The position numbers were made by a program, and so were the translations under genes. This document shows positions 34,806 to 43,960 of a DNA stretch of 64,000 bases, piece by piece (the stretch's first letter is position 1; every line of letters starts with the position of its first letter). The notes under the pieces are model-generated. The model was not told the origin of the DNA, made no database searches, and saw nothing but the letters and a program-made list of their open reading frames with translations. Source of the stretch: Lachnospiraceae bacterium (lineage in GTDB: Bacteria > Bacillota > Clostridia > Lachnospirales > Lachnospiraceae); NCBI GenBank assembly GCA_017449745.1, contig JAFTFD010000379.1:1-64000 (forward strand). The letters are read 5' to 3'.

Positions 34806-35342
34806 TTACTGCCTCTTGAACAGTCCGTCGATCCAGTCATAAAGTCTGTCCATCAGACGTTCCCTTAAGCGGTCCGTGATGCTGCCGGCATGCTTTTTGG
34901 CGGCCTCGCCGGCCTGGTCGATCAGCTCTTCCCCGGCCTCGGCAGCTTTCTCCGTGAGTATTTCACCGGCCTGCTGCGTTTTTTCCTGCAGCTCGCTTCG
35001 GATCTTATCCGCAGTCTGCTGCAGATCCGTGGGCGTTCCGCCTGCCGGATCCTCTCCCGCATCCGATGTTTCGGAGACTGTGTTCTCCTGCGGCACTGCT
35101 CCCGGTTCTTCCTGCGTACTCCCGTGCTCTGACCCGACGGCATTCTGAACGATGTCCATGGGCGAAAAGCCAAGATCGCGCAGCTCGTCCAGCGCATCGC
35201 GCATGTCTTCCTTGGCCGATTCCCACGCATCCTCCGCCTCCGGGGTCAGCGCCGCATGGACCGGCATCCCGGCCGGCGGGAGCGCGAGCACGGCCGCGAG
35301 CAATCCTGCCGCAGCCGCTGTTTTTAAACCTCTTCTTTTCAT
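34806..35342 (-). CDS. Secreted, coiled-coil protein of unknown function
   Basis: A 178-residue protein with a signal peptide (MKRRGLKTAAAAGLLAAVLA, cleavage probably after the HAALT region near residue 30), a Glu/Thr/Pro-rich middle and a long amphipathic helix (about 100-170, for example TADKIRSELQEKTQQAGEIL and ELIDQAGEAAKKHA). There is no sortase or lipobox motif. I place the start at 35342, the ATG next to the signal peptide; the ribosome site is weak. It lies 17 bases after metG, probably in the same transcript. I do not recognise the family. Confidence 0.6.
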   Translation of the reverse strand: MKRRGLKTAAAAGLLAAVLALPPAGMPVHAALTPEAEDAWESAKEDMRDALDELRDLGFSPMDIVQNAVGSEHGSTQEEPGAVPQENTVSETSDAGEDPAGGTPTDLQQTADKIRSELQEKTQQAGEILTEKAAEAGEELIDQAGEAAKKHAGSITDRLRERLMDRLYDWIDGLFKRQ

Positions 35343-35359
35343 ATGATCCGACTGACCTC

Positions 35360-37411
35360 TCAGTTGATCTCCGCTCCGTCCGCGATCCCGGGCTTCTCCG
35401 GAGACATCAGCGCCAGATTCCCCTGTGCGTCTTCCGCGCACAGCAGCATGCCCTCGGATACCAGTCCGGCAAGCTTTGCCGGCTTTAAGTTGCAGATCAC
35501 CATGACTTTTTTGCCGGGCATCTCTTCCGGTCTGTAGTACTTGGCAATGCCGGAGACGATCTGTCTGATCTCGCTGCCGACGCGCACCTTAAAGCAGAGA
35601 AGCTTTTTCGATTTCTCTACCGGCTCGCAGCTGAGGATCTCTCCGACACGGAATTCACATTTTGCAAAGTCCTCAATGCCGATCTGCTCTTTGTGCTCGA
35701 TCGGAGCGGCCTCTGTCTGAGCGGGTGCCCCGGCGGCAGGACCCTTCGCTGCTTTTTTAGCGGCGGCGGCCTTGAGCTCGGCTTCGGCTTTTGCGTCTGC
35801 TTCCTGGGCTGCGAGTGCGGAAGCTTTCTGCTTTTCTACGATCACTTCCACTTTTTTATTGACTTCCTTAACGTCAAGGCGGGCAAAGAGGATCTCCGGA
35901 TCCTCTGTCACCTTATTTCCGGAAGGATAAAGACCGAACTGCTCCAGTGTGTCGAAATCTCTGAGAGTAGTGTTCAGCTGTCCTGCGATCTTGTCTGCAG
36001 TCTCTGGCATAAACGGAGCCAGGAGACTCGTTCCCATGATGATGCCTTCTGTCAGGTTGTACATGACAGTGGCCAGTCTGTCCGCGCACGCCTCATCCTT
36101 GGCAAGGACCCACGGCTCGGTCTCGTCAATGTATTTATTCAGTCTCTTAAAGACAGTAAAGATATCCGTCAGGGCATCCGAGACACGCAGCTCCGCCATG
36201 TCCTTTTCGACCTTATCATAGGCTGCGGTCACGACCGCTTTGAGATCATCATCGACAGGAGCCTGCGCGTTCCTGTTCTCCACGACACCGCCAAAATACT
36301 TGTTGGACATGGAGATGGTCCTCTTGACGAGGTTGCCTAGCGTATTGGCGAGGTCCGTATTGGTTCTCTCTACGACGAGATCCCATGTGATAACACCGTC
36401 ATTCTCATAGGGCATCTCGTGCAGGACAAAATAACGCACTGCATCGACCCCGAAAATATCCGCGAGATCATCCGCATAGATGACATTTCCCTTGGTCTTG
36501 CTCATCTTCTCGCCGCCCTGCAGAAGCCACGGGTGTCCGAAGATCTGTTTCGGCAGCGGCTCTCCGAGCGCCATCAGGAAGATCGGCCAGTAAATCGTAT
36601 GGAACCGGACGATGTCCTTGCCGATCAGGTGCAGGTCAGCCGGCCAGTATTTTCTGTAAAGATCCGAGCTGTTTCCCTCTGCATCATAGCCGATTCCGGT
36701 GATATAGTTGGAGAGGGCATCCAGCCACACATAGACGACGTGGCCGGGGTCAAATTCCACGGGGATGCCCCACTTAAAGCTCGTTCTGGAGACGCACAGA
36801 TCCTGCAGGCCCGGCAGCAGGAAATTGTTCATCATCTCATTCTTTCTGGAAACGGGCTGGATAAACTCCGGGTGGGTGTTGATATAGTCAATGAGCCTGT
36901 CGGCGTACTTCTTCATCCGGAAGAAATAGGCGTTTTCCTTTTCTTCGTGCACGGTGTTGCCGCAGACCGGGCACTTGTCCCCGTCGACCACCTGGGACTT
37001 GGTATAGAAGGCTTCGCACTCTGTGCAGTAGAGTCCCTCGTAAGATCCGAGATAGATATCGCCCTGGTCGTATAGCTTTTTGAAGATCTTCTGCACCTGT
37101 CTCTCATGATCCTCGTCCGTCGTGCGGATAAAGCGGTCATAGCTGGTATTCATCAGATCCCACAGGCGCTTGATCTCGCCGGCGACGTCATCCACGAACG
37201 CCTTGGGCGCGATCCCTGCGCGCCTTGCTCTTTCCTCGATCTTCTGTCCGTGCTCGTCGGAGCCGGTCTGGAAGTGCACATCGTATCCGTCCGCCCTTTT
37301 ATATCTCGCAATACTGTCGGCCATGATGATCTCATAGGTATTGCCGATATGCGGCTTGCCCGATGTATATGCGATCGCTGTTGTAATGTAGTATTTTCCT
37401 TTATTCTGCAT
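35360..37411 (-). CDS. metG: Methionyl-tRNA synthetase
   Basis: Charges tRNA-Met; 683 residues. Class I signatures: the HIGH equivalent HIGN in YTSGKPHIGNTYEII, the KMSKS loop EKMSKTKGN, and a zinc knuckle (CTECEAFYTKSQVVDGDKCPVC). A C-terminal dimerisation/tRNA-binding OB domain follows an Ala/Lys linker (IEDFAKCEFRVGEILSCEP). It sits ten bases downstream of map, so methionine charging and N-terminal Met removal are encoded together. Confidence 0.97.
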   Translation of the reverse strand: MQNKGKYYITTAIAYTSGKPHIGNTYEIIMADSIARYKRADGYDVHFQTGSDEHGQKIEERARRAGIAPKAFVDDVAGEIKRLWDLMNTSYDRFIRTTDEDHERQVQKIFKKLYDQGDIYLGSYEGLYCTECEAFYTKSQVVDGDKCPVCGNTVHEEKENAYFFRMKKYADRLIDYINTHPEFIQPVSRKNEMMNNFLLPGLQDLCVSRTSFKWGIPVEFDPGHVVYVWLDALSNYITGIGYDAEGNSSDLYRKYWPADLHLIGKDIVRFHTIYWPIFLMALGEPLPKQIFGHPWLLQGGEKMSKTKGNVIYADDLADIFGVDAVRYFVLHEMPYENDGVITWDLVVERTNTDLANTLGNLVKRTISMSNKYFGGVVENRNAQAPVDDDLKAVVTAAYDKVEKDMAELRVSDALTDIFTVFKRLNKYIDETEPWVLAKDEACADRLATVMYNLTEGIIMGTSLLAPFMPETADKIAGQLNTTLRDFDTLEQFGLYPSGNKVTEDPEILFARLDVKEVNKKVEVIVEKQKASALAAQEADAKAEAELKAAAAKKAAKGPAAGAPAQTEAAPIEHKEQIGIEDFAKCEFRVGEILSCEPVEKSKKLLCFKVRVGSEIRQIVSGIAKYYRPEEMPGKKVMVICNLKPAKLAGLVSEGMLLCAEDAQGNLALMSPEKPGIADGAEIN

Positions 37412-37421
37412 ATCTGCTCCC

Positions 37422-38309
37422 TTAATATGTAATCACCTCGCGGCCGTCCTCGGTCACCAGCACCTGTACCTCCCACTGCGCGGAAGGCTTTCCGTCTGCC
37501 GTGTAGATCGACCAGCCGTTTTCCTCATCCTGAAAGATCTCATCCGTTCCCATGTTGACCATCGGCTCGATCGTAAAGCACATTCCCGGAACCATCAGCA
37601 TCTCGGTTCCCGGCTTTGAGACGTAACTGACGAACGGATCCTCATGGAATTCGAGGCCGCAGCCGTGTCCTCCGATCTCCTTGACGACCGAGTATCCGTG
37701 ATCCAGCGCATGCTGGTGAACAGCGTGGCCCATATCTCCGAGGAAATGCCACGGGATCACATTTTTGATCCCGATCTCAACACACTCCTTAACGACCTCT
37801 ACCAGTTTCCGGTTCTCCTCCGGCACATCCCCGATGCAGAACATTCGGGAAGAGTCCGAGAAAAAGCCGTTCAGGATCGTGGAACAGTCGACGTTGATGA
37901 TATCTCCGTCTTTTAAGACTGTTGTCTCGGAGGGAATGCCGTGGCAGACCTGGTCGTTGATCGAGGTGCACACGCTCTTGGGGTACCCTTCATAGTGAAG
38001 ATCAGCAGGGATCCCTCCCATTTTGACCGTCGTATTATATACGATATCGTCGATCTGCTGCGTCGTCATTCCGGCGCGGATCTTGTCCGCTACCTCATCG
38101 AGCACGGCAATATTGATCTTTGCGCTTTCCCGGATCCCCTGGATCTGCCTCTCGTTCTTGATGATGCTGCGGTCGGGGACGATGTGCCCCTGCATCGCGA
38201 ACTCATGGATCTTCTCATCAAAATGCTGATGGCAGCTCTTGTATTTTCTGCCGCTCCCGCACCAGCAGGGAGCATTTCTGTCTATCTTAGGCGGTGCGTA
38301 ATAGGTCAT
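37422..38309 (-). CDS. map: Type I methionine aminopeptidase with SEC-C zinc motif
   Basis: Removes initiator methionine. 295 residues: an N-terminal SEC-C zinc motif (NAPCWCGSGRKYKSCHQHF, about 12-30) then the pita-bread domain with metal ligands in DGDIINVDCSTILNGFFSDSSRMF (two Asp), GHGCGLEFHEDPFV (His) and FTIEPMVNMG (Glu), with the last Glu near VLVTEDGREV. Clostridia often have this SEC-C-extended form beside the shorter Map in the ribosomal cluster. The SEC-C finger may contact the ribosome. Confidence 0.94.
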   Translation of the reverse strand: MTYYAPPKIDRNAPCWCGSGRKYKSCHQHFDEKIHEFAMQGHIVPDRSIIKNERQIQGIRESAKINIAVLDEVADKIRAGMTTQQIDDIVYNTTVKMGGIPADLHYEGYPKSVCTSINDQVCHGIPSETTVLKDGDIINVDCSTILNGFFSDSSRMFCIGDVPEENRKLVEVVKECVEIGIKNVIPWHFLGDMGHAVHQHALDHGYSVVKEIGGHGCGLEFHEDPFVSYVSKPGTEMLMVPGMCFTIEPMVNMGTDEIFQDEENGWSIYTADGKPSAQWEVQVLVTEDGREVITY

Positions 38310-38352
38310 TTTTTCTCCAAATCTTTTTTATTCCACATAGTTATCTGCAGTG

Positions 38353-39012
38353 TTAGTCCGCCTCGCCAAGTTTTTGGACGAACCACTGCGCATTATGGAA
38401 GGTATCGTTTCCAAAGACGGCAGAACCCATGACAAGGACATTGGCTCCTGCCTCCAGGACCGTATCGATCGTTTTCCTGTTGATCCCTCCGTCCACTTCG
38501 ATATTGACGGCAAGGCCTCTTTCGGCAATTGCTCTTCCCGCCTCCCGGATGCGCTCCGTGGAAGCTTCTATATATGCCTGGCCGCCGAATCCCGGTTCCA
38601 CCGTCATGATCAGCAGCAGATCGATCTTCTCCAGGTAAGGAAGCACTTTCTCTACAGGAGTCCCCGGTTTAATGGAGATCCCGACATTTTTCCCCTCGGT
38701 GCGGATACTGCGGATCACTTCGTCCGGATCCTCCGCGGCCTCTAGGTGGAAGGTAATACTGTCCGCCCCTGCCTGCGCGAATTCGTGAATATAGCGAAGC
38801 GGATCCGTGATCATCAGATGAACGTCAAAATACAGATCGCTCACCTTCCGAAGGCTCTGCACGACGGGAAGGCCAAATGACAGGGATGGCACAAAAACAC
38901 CGTCCATCACATCGATATGTACCCACTGCACACCGGCGCTGCGGATCGTTTCGAGTTCTTCCCCGAGCCTGCTGCAGTCTGCGGCGAGTATTGAAGGTGC
39001 CAGTATATTCAT
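38353..39012 (-). CDS. rpe: Ribulose-phosphate 3-epimerase
   Basis: Interconverts ribulose 5-phosphate and xylulose 5-phosphate in the pentose phosphate pathway. 219 residues, TIM barrel: ILAPSILAADCSRLGEEL, the metal histidine and Asp in WVHIDVMDGVFVPSLSFG, HLMITDPLRYI, TVEPGFGGQAYI and EVDGGINRKTI. ATG at 39012 chosen from family length; the upstream site is weak. It lies 163 bases after the Mrr-like gene, with nothing else in the gap. Confidence 0.95.
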   Translation of the reverse strand: MNILAPSILAADCSRLGEELETIRSAGVQWVHIDVMDGVFVPSLSFGLPVVQSLRKVSDLYFDVHLMITDPLRYIHEFAQAGADSITFHLEAAEDPDEVIRSIRTEGKNVGISIKPGTPVEKVLPYLEKIDLLLIMTVEPGFGGQAYIEASTERIREAGRAIAERGLAVNIEVDGGINRKTIDTVLEAGANVLVMGSAVFGNDTFHNAQWFVQKLGEAD

Positions 39013-39175
39013 ATTTTCCGCCCCTTTTATGCCTTCTATATGTATATGATACGGAACTGCGCTGCCCGGGAGATCCCGCACAGGCAGCATACCGCCCTGC
39101 CTTTGCATCCTACAATCTTATCACACAGCCTCTCACTACCGCAAGGCTGCGGACATCTCCTGCACATTTGGGCGC

Positions 39176-39634
39176 TTATCCGTCAGCAATGCCCTCCAGG
39201 TACTCCAGGTGATCCCTGTCCCATAAAAGGATCCCGAGTCCTGCTGCCAGTTTTCTGGCCGGGTCCGTAAAATACTGGTTGGTCATGACAGCCCCGACCA
39301 TACAGCCGTAGTAATCTCTTCCTGCATAGACCTGCTGAACGGCAAAAACGCCGATCAGGGAATCATAGCACTTGCACTGGACTGCATACGTGATGCCCTC
39401 TTTCCTGGCAAGAATATCGACTCCGAAATCGCCGCTTCCTTTTGTAACTTCCACATCCTGGTACCCGCACTTGCGCAGAAGGTCCGCACAGTAATACTCG
39501 AAATCGTGTCCCTCCATCTCGTCGACGGGCAGGCTCTTCGGAACGCGCATACGTCGCAGAAAGGCAAGGACTCCGATGAGTCCCGCCAGGACCAGCCCCG
39601 CCAGGATAAATATAAGATAACTGCTGTCTGTCAT
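39176..39634 (-). CDS. Membrane-anchored Mrr-like restriction endonuclease-fold protein
   Basis: A 152-residue protein: one N-terminal membrane helix (about 5-27) and a short linker, then a type IV restriction (Mrr_cat) domain with MEGHDFEYYCADLLRKCGY, the catalytic GDFGVDILARKEGITYAVQCK (Asp ... QxK, about 70-90) and VGAVMTNQYFTDPARKLA. Such short TM-Mrr proteins are widespread and their role is unknown; the membrane anchor puts the nuclease on the inner membrane face. The start overlaps the phosphatase stop by four bases (ATGA), implying translational coupling. Confidence 0.82.
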   Translation of the reverse strand: MTDSSYLIFILAGLVLAGLIGVLAFLRRMRVPKSLPVDEMEGHDFEYYCADLLRKCGYQDVEVTKGSGDFGVDILARKEGITYAVQCKCYDSLIGVFAVQQVYAGRDYYGCMVGAVMTNQYFTDPARKLAAGLGILLWDRDHLEYLEGIADG

Positions 39635-40701
39635 CGATTTTTAAACCATCCTCCCGGATCAGATCCTCTAGGCATCGGGAATTTTATCTGCGGCAGTCTG
39701 ACCTGCGGCATTTTTACCTCCGGCAATTTAACCTCCGGTATATGCATCTCCGGCATATGCATCTCTGGCAGGCGTACCTGCGGAAGGTGCAGCTCCGGGA
39801 CGTTAAGTTCCGGGAACCGGATCTGGGGAAGGTGCAGTTCCGGGACCGTCAGCTCCGGGATCGACTGCTCCGCCAGTTTTGTGATCGCACGGTGTACATA
39901 GAATCCCTGCAGGTCTTCCAGCCTTAAGGCTGCAAGCTGCGCCCTCATCGAAGCCAGCTGCAGGAGCTCCACGGCATCCTCCGCGATATCCATGCATTTT
40001 GCGCCGCAGTCGATGTCTATGAATTTTTCCGCCTTGAAGATCCTGTTGCGGACGTTTTCCGTCGTGATCCTCAAGGGCCAGCTGCTCTCCAGCCTCGCCT
40101 CCTGATAATAGATATCCGAGATCGTGTGCCCGCAGATCAGGCAGTCATAGTTTCTGACGCCCTTGTATCCGGCAAAAGGATCTTCCCTCAGAAGAAGACG
40201 TCTCCACACGGCGTCCATCTTGTGTTTTTTGATCTCATCGGCGCGCCAGTACATATCATAGTAATAGGGATAGGCGTGCGCCAGCATATAGTTGACGCCT
40301 CCGACGGAGACATCGCAGGAATAGCGGAGCGAGCGCATCCAGCGGATCAAATCCTTTTTCTGGTCCTCCTCCAGCGCCGCATATCCGTTCCAGGTAACGC
40401 TGCCGCGGTTATTGTACAGCCAGTTCTGCGCCTGCATGCCTGGATTGCTCCCGTCATATCCGGAATCCACTGTCTGCAGGAACATCAGCTCATGGTTTCC
40501 CATCAGGCAGTGCACAAAGCTGTATTCCTGGTCCATCTCGCGGATCATGATGAGCGTCTCGATCGACTTCTCTCCCCAGTCCGCGTAGTCTCCCAGGAGA
40601 TACAGCGTATCTCTCCCGTCGAAGTGGAAATCTATTTTTTTCAGGAGCGCACGAAATTCGTCATATGCGCCGTGTATGTCGCTGATTGCGTATGTTGCCA
40701 T
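39631..40701 (-). CDS. PPP-family metallophosphatase with a pentapeptide-repeat tail
   Basis: A 356-residue protein. The catalytic domain shows DIHG (Asp8, His10), GDYADWG (Asp38, Asp41), GNHE (69-72), LAHAYP and ICGHT, the calcineurin-like/PPP layout. The Arg of the normal GDxVDRG is Trp here. Residues 281-340 are twelve tandem five-residue units of the form hydrophobic-Pro-Glu/Gln-hydrophobic-x (IPELT, VPELH, LPQIR ...), encoded by nucleotides 39682-39861, then a short polar tail. It overlaps the Mrr-like gene. The ATG at 40701 matches the family; its ribosome site is weak. Substrate unknown. Confidence 0.78.
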   Translation of the reverse strand: MATYAISDIHGAYDEFRALLKKIDFHFDGRDTLYLLGDYADWGEKSIETLIMIREMDQEYSFVHCLMGNHELMFLQTVDSGYDGSNPGMQAQNWLYNNRGSVTWNGYAALEEDQKKDLIRWMRSLRYSCDVSVGGVNYMLAHAYPYYYDMYWRADEIKKHKMDAVWRRLLLREDPFAGYKGVRNYDCLICGHTISDIYYQEARLESSWPLRITTENVRNRIFKAEKFIDIDCGAKCMDIAEDAVELLQLASMRAQLAALRLEDLQGFYVHRAITKLAEQSIPELTVPELHLPQIRFPELNVPELHLPQVRLPEMHMPEMHIPEVKLPEVKMPQVRLPQIKFPMPRGSDPGGWFKNR

Positions 40702-40782
40702 ATTTTCTGTCGTCCCTGTATTATTTACGCAATATGACAGGCATATTCGCAAACCTTTACCTCTGGCGACTAAAGCTTTCTG

Positions 40783-41622
40783 TCAGAGCAGAGCCCTGTA
40801 TATATCTCTCTTGCTGACGCCTCTGTCCGCGGCCGCCTTTTTCATGGCCTCTTTGCGGTCCATGCCCTGCCGCTCGTACAGAGCGACGTGCTCCGCAACC
40901 GAGATCTCCTGCCAGCTTTCCTGCTCCTGCGCCCGGATCTGTTCCCTGTCCGCTCCTTCGAGCACGAGGACATATTCTCCGCGCGGATCCTTTTCTTTAT
41001 AATATTCCACCGCTTCCTGCAGCGTCATGGGGACCGCTTCCTCGAAGCGCTTTGTCAGCTCCCGGCACAAAGTTACCTTTCTGTCGGGTCCTGCCGCTTC
41101 CTGCAGTTCTTTCAGTGTTGTCTTAAGATGATGCGGCGCCTCATAGAAGATCACGGTCCGCTCTTCTGTTTTCAGCTGGCCAAGGACATGGCTTCTCTCT
41201 TTTTTATCTGTCGGCAGGAACCCCTCAAAACAAAAGCGCCTCGCCGGCATCCCCGACATGGTCAGGGCCGTGATCAGGGCACATGCTCCGGGGAGGGATG
41301 TCACGCGGATCCCGCGCTCTATGCAGACTGCTGCCAGCACCTCTCCGGGGTCTGAGATAGCCGGCGTTCCGGCATCCGTGACAAGGGCTATATTTTCCCC
41401 CTTCAGGAGCCTGTCCGCCAGTTCCTGCGCCTTCTCGTATTTATTATGCTCGTGATAGCTGGTCAGGGGCTTTTTGATCCCGTAATGGTTGAGAAGTCCC
41501 AGCGTATTCCGGGTGTCCTCCGCGGCTATCAGATCGACCTCTTTCAATGTATCCAGGACTCTCAGCGTTATGTCCTGAAGGTTGCCGATCGGCGTCGCAC
41601 ATAAGTACAGTGTTCCTGTCAT
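40783..41622 (-). CDS. rsmI: 16S rRNA 2'-O-methyltransferase RsmI
   Basis: Methylates the 2'-OH of C1402 in 16S rRNA. 279 residues of the SAM-dependent tetrapyrrole methylase fold: LYLCATPIGNLQDITLRVLDTL, AEDTRNTLGLLNHYGIKKPL, ENIALVTDAGTPAISDPGE, LPGACALITALTMSGMP and EAPHHLKTTLKEL. The C-terminal tail includes a helical extension. Start abuts the trmN6 stop (TAA-ATG). Confidence 0.95.
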   Translation of the reverse strand: MTGTLYLCATPIGNLQDITLRVLDTLKEVDLIAAEDTRNTLGLLNHYGIKKPLTSYHEHNKYEKAQELADRLLKGENIALVTDAGTPAISDPGEVLAAVCIERGIRVTSLPGACALITALTMSGMPARRFCFEGFLPTDKKERSHVLGQLKTEERTVIFYEAPHHLKTTLKELQEAAGPDRKVTLCRELTKRFEEAVPMTLQEAVEYYKEKDPRGEYVLVLEGADREQIRAQEQESWQEISVAEHVALYERQGMDRKEAMKKAAADRGVSKRDIYRALL

Positions 41623-42357
41623 TTAATCATAGATCCTGCGGATCTCCTCCGTGTAAACTCCGGGCTCCAGGTAGACGATAAGGGGCTTGTCGATGCGCAT
41701 GCCGCTGCGTCCGCCCCGGACGCTCTCGACCAGGACCAGATTCGGCTCTCTGTCGATATAGGGGTATACAAAACGCATCCTTTTCGGCTCCAGGGAAAAG
41801 CTCTGCAGCGTCGTTATGATCTCCGCCAGCCTCGCCGGCCTGTGGACCATGTAAAAACGGCCCCCGGGTCTTAGAAGCGACCCCGCTGCTCTGCAGACAT
41901 CCTCCAGCGTGCACAGGATCTCATGTCTGGCCAGCGCCTTGGCATCCTGTGGATTCACCAGGCCGTGCCCTGCGTTCATATACGGCGGGTTGCATGTCAC
42001 CACGTCAAAAGAAGCAGGCGCGAAATAACGGTCTGCTTCTCTGATATCACCGGCAACGATCCTGATCCTGTCCGTCAGGGAGTTCATTGCAACGGATCGC
42101 TCCGCCATCTCCGCGCTCTCTTCCTGGATCTCCAGCCCTGCCAGAAAAGCAGCTTCTGTTCTGGAGGACATGAGGAGCGGGATCACGCCCGTTCCGGTTC
42201 CCAGATCGAGGACTCTGTCTCCCGCCCTGGCGGCTGCAAATTCCGCCAGCAGGACGGCATCTATGCCGAAGCAGAACTTCTTCGGGTCCTGAATGATGCG
42301 AAGGCCGTTTCTCTGCAGGTCATCGATCCTCTCATTCGGCAGAAGGTGCACTTCCAT
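41623..42357 (-). CDS. TrmN6-type SAM-dependent methyltransferase
   Basis: A 244-residue Rossmann methyltransferase related to tRNA1(Val) A37 N6-methyltransferase (YfiC/TrmN6, YabB in Bacillus). SAM motif VLDLGTGTGVIPLLM (about 58-72), acidic loop LEIQEESAEMA and the N6-adenine catalytic motif CNPPYMN. The start at 42357 has AAAGGA upstream and overlaps ricT by 26 bases. Position between ricT and rsmI is as in Bacillus, supporting the assignment; the tRNA target is inferred. Confidence 0.88.
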   Translation of the reverse strand: MEVHLLPNERIDDLQRNGLRIIQDPKKFCFGIDAVLLAEFAAARAGDRVLDLGTGTGVIPLLMSSRTEAAFLAGLEIQEESAEMAERSVAMNSLTDRIRIVAGDIREADRYFAPASFDVVTCNPPYMNAGHGLVNPQDAKALARHEILCTLEDVCRAAGSLLRPGGRFYMVHRPARLAEIITTLQSFSLEPKRMRFVYPYIDREPNLVLVESVRGGRSGMRIDKPLIVYLEPGVYTEEIRRIYD

Positions 42358-43879
42358 TCTCTTTTCCTTTACCGCGGGCAGGCCTGCCACGCCTGAAATC
42401 TCTGCGATTTCTGCCGGGTCTTCTGTCCTGGCGGTCTTTTCTGTCCTGTTCTGCCTGTCCCTTCAGATCACGGTTTTCACCCGCCTGGGTCCGGGCTGTA
42501 TTCTCGGCTTCCGGTTCATTTTTCCGGTTCTGTTTTACTCTCTGCTCCCTGGTTTCATTTTCCGCGTGGCCGCGGTCTCTTCTGTCATTTTTTCTGCGCT
42601 CTCTGGGCGCCTTTGCCTGCTGCCTGGAGCCCTGGTCGTCCGCCGCCTTTTTCTCTTCGCTTTTTCTCTCTTCTGCTTTTGCGGGCGCAGTATTTTCTTT
42701 TCTCAGCTCCTCTGCAGCCGCGGAGGCCTTTTTAGCTCCGGGCTGGACAGTTTTTGCCTTGCCCTGTTCCGGATTGCTGTTCCTGTTCAGCTTGGGCCTT
42801 GCCTGCCCGCGCCTTCTCCTGCGCAGGATCGTCACGTCCGATGCGGGATATTCGTGGAGCTCCTTCTCGTCATCGACATCGACCAGGATCCTGACACGCT
42901 GCCTCAGCACGTTGACGCTCTCCACCTCTCCCTGCAGCCCGTCGCTGCCTTCGACCTCATCTCCGATCCTCGGAAGCAGGCGATTGAGCTCTTCATAGGT
43001 GTCCTCTTCATTTTTAAGGCAGCACATCAGCCTTCCGCAGACGCCGGAGATCTTTGTCGGATTCAGGGACAGATTCTGCTCCTTGGCCATTTTGATGGAG
43101 ACAGGAATAAAGTCTGACAGATAGGAGTGGCAGCACAGAGGTCTTCCGCAGATTCCGTATCCGCCCAGGATCTTGGTCTCATCCCTGACGCCGATCTGCC
43201 GCAGTTCGATCCTCGTGCGGAAGATCCCTGCAAGATCCTTGACCAGGTCGCGAAAATCCACTCTTCCCTCCGCGGTGAAATAAAACAGGATCCTGCTGCC
43301 GTCAAAGGTATACTCCGCGTCGATCAGCTTCATATCCAGGTTATGTTCCCGGATCTTCTGCCTGCAGACTCTGAGAGCCTCTTTTTCCCTGATTTTATTG
43401 TGAACGACCTGCCTGAGGTCCTCTTCGTCCGCTATGCGCAGGATCTGCCGGATCGGAGAGCGCATGCTCTTTTTCTCGATCTCCATGGGATCACAGACCG
43501 CTGTGCCGTATTCCACGCCGCGCGCTGTCTCCACAATGACATGCGTACCCCTTCTGACATCATATCCTGCGGGAGAAAAATAATACACCTTGCCTGCCGT
43601 GCGAAAGCGCACTCCCACGACCGTCACACTGCCCACGGCGCCGGAATTGTCGACGATCTGATCCTGGTCTTCTATATCATCATCAAGGCCAAGAGAGATC
43701 GTTTCGCCCTCTTCCTGCGTCTCCTCAGAGGAGACTGCCTCAGTCTCTTCCTGCTCCGCGGTCTCTGTCACATCCTCTGCGGCTTCCGCCTCCAGAGTTC
43801 CGCTCTCCTCATAGACGGCAGCTTCCTCTATGATCTCATTGATTTCCATTTCTCTGGTTTCTTCCATAAATTGATCCAT
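42332..43879 (-). CDS. ricT: RicT (PSP1/YaaT-family) regulator
   Basis: A 515-residue protein. An acidic N-terminal extension (about 1-85) precedes the PSP1 domain (about 90-345) with Cys clusters GGYGICGRPLCCHSYL and SGVCGRLMCCLKN that in the B. subtilis Y-complex (RicA/F/T) bind a 4Fe-4S cluster; the complex promotes RNase Y-dependent mRNA maturation. After about 350 comes a very basic low-complexity tail (RKNDRRDRGHAENETREQR and similar) of about 160 residues, an unusual extension. It overlaps trmN6 and follows holB by 81 bases. Confidence 0.92.
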   Translation of the reverse strand: MDQFMEETREMEINEIIEEAAVYEESGTLEAEAAEDVTETAEQEETEAVSSEETQEEGETISLGLDDDIEDQDQIVDNSGAVGSVTVVGVRFRTAGKVYYFSPAGYDVRRGTHVIVETARGVEYGTAVCDPMEIEKKSMRSPIRQILRIADEEDLRQVVHNKIREKEALRVCRQKIREHNLDMKLIDAEYTFDGSRILFYFTAEGRVDFRDLVKDLAGIFRTRIELRQIGVRDETKILGGYGICGRPLCCHSYLSDFIPVSIKMAKEQNLSLNPTKISGVCGRLMCCLKNEEDTYEELNRLLPRIGDEVEGSDGLQGEVESVNVLRQRVRILVDVDDEKELHEYPASDVTILRRRRRGQARPKLNRNSNPEQGKAKTVQPGAKKASAAAEELRKENTAPAKAEERKSEEKKAADDQGSRQQAKAPRERRKNDRRDRGHAENETREQRVKQNRKNEPEAENTARTQAGENRDLKGQAEQDRKDRQDRRPGRNRRDFRRGRPARGKGKENGSAPSAE

Positions 43880-43960
43880 TATTCAGCTGTATTAGAATAT
43901 CTTCCTTAACTATTCAGGCAGCCCGAAGCATTAACTGCTGAGGGCATACCATTACGCAAA

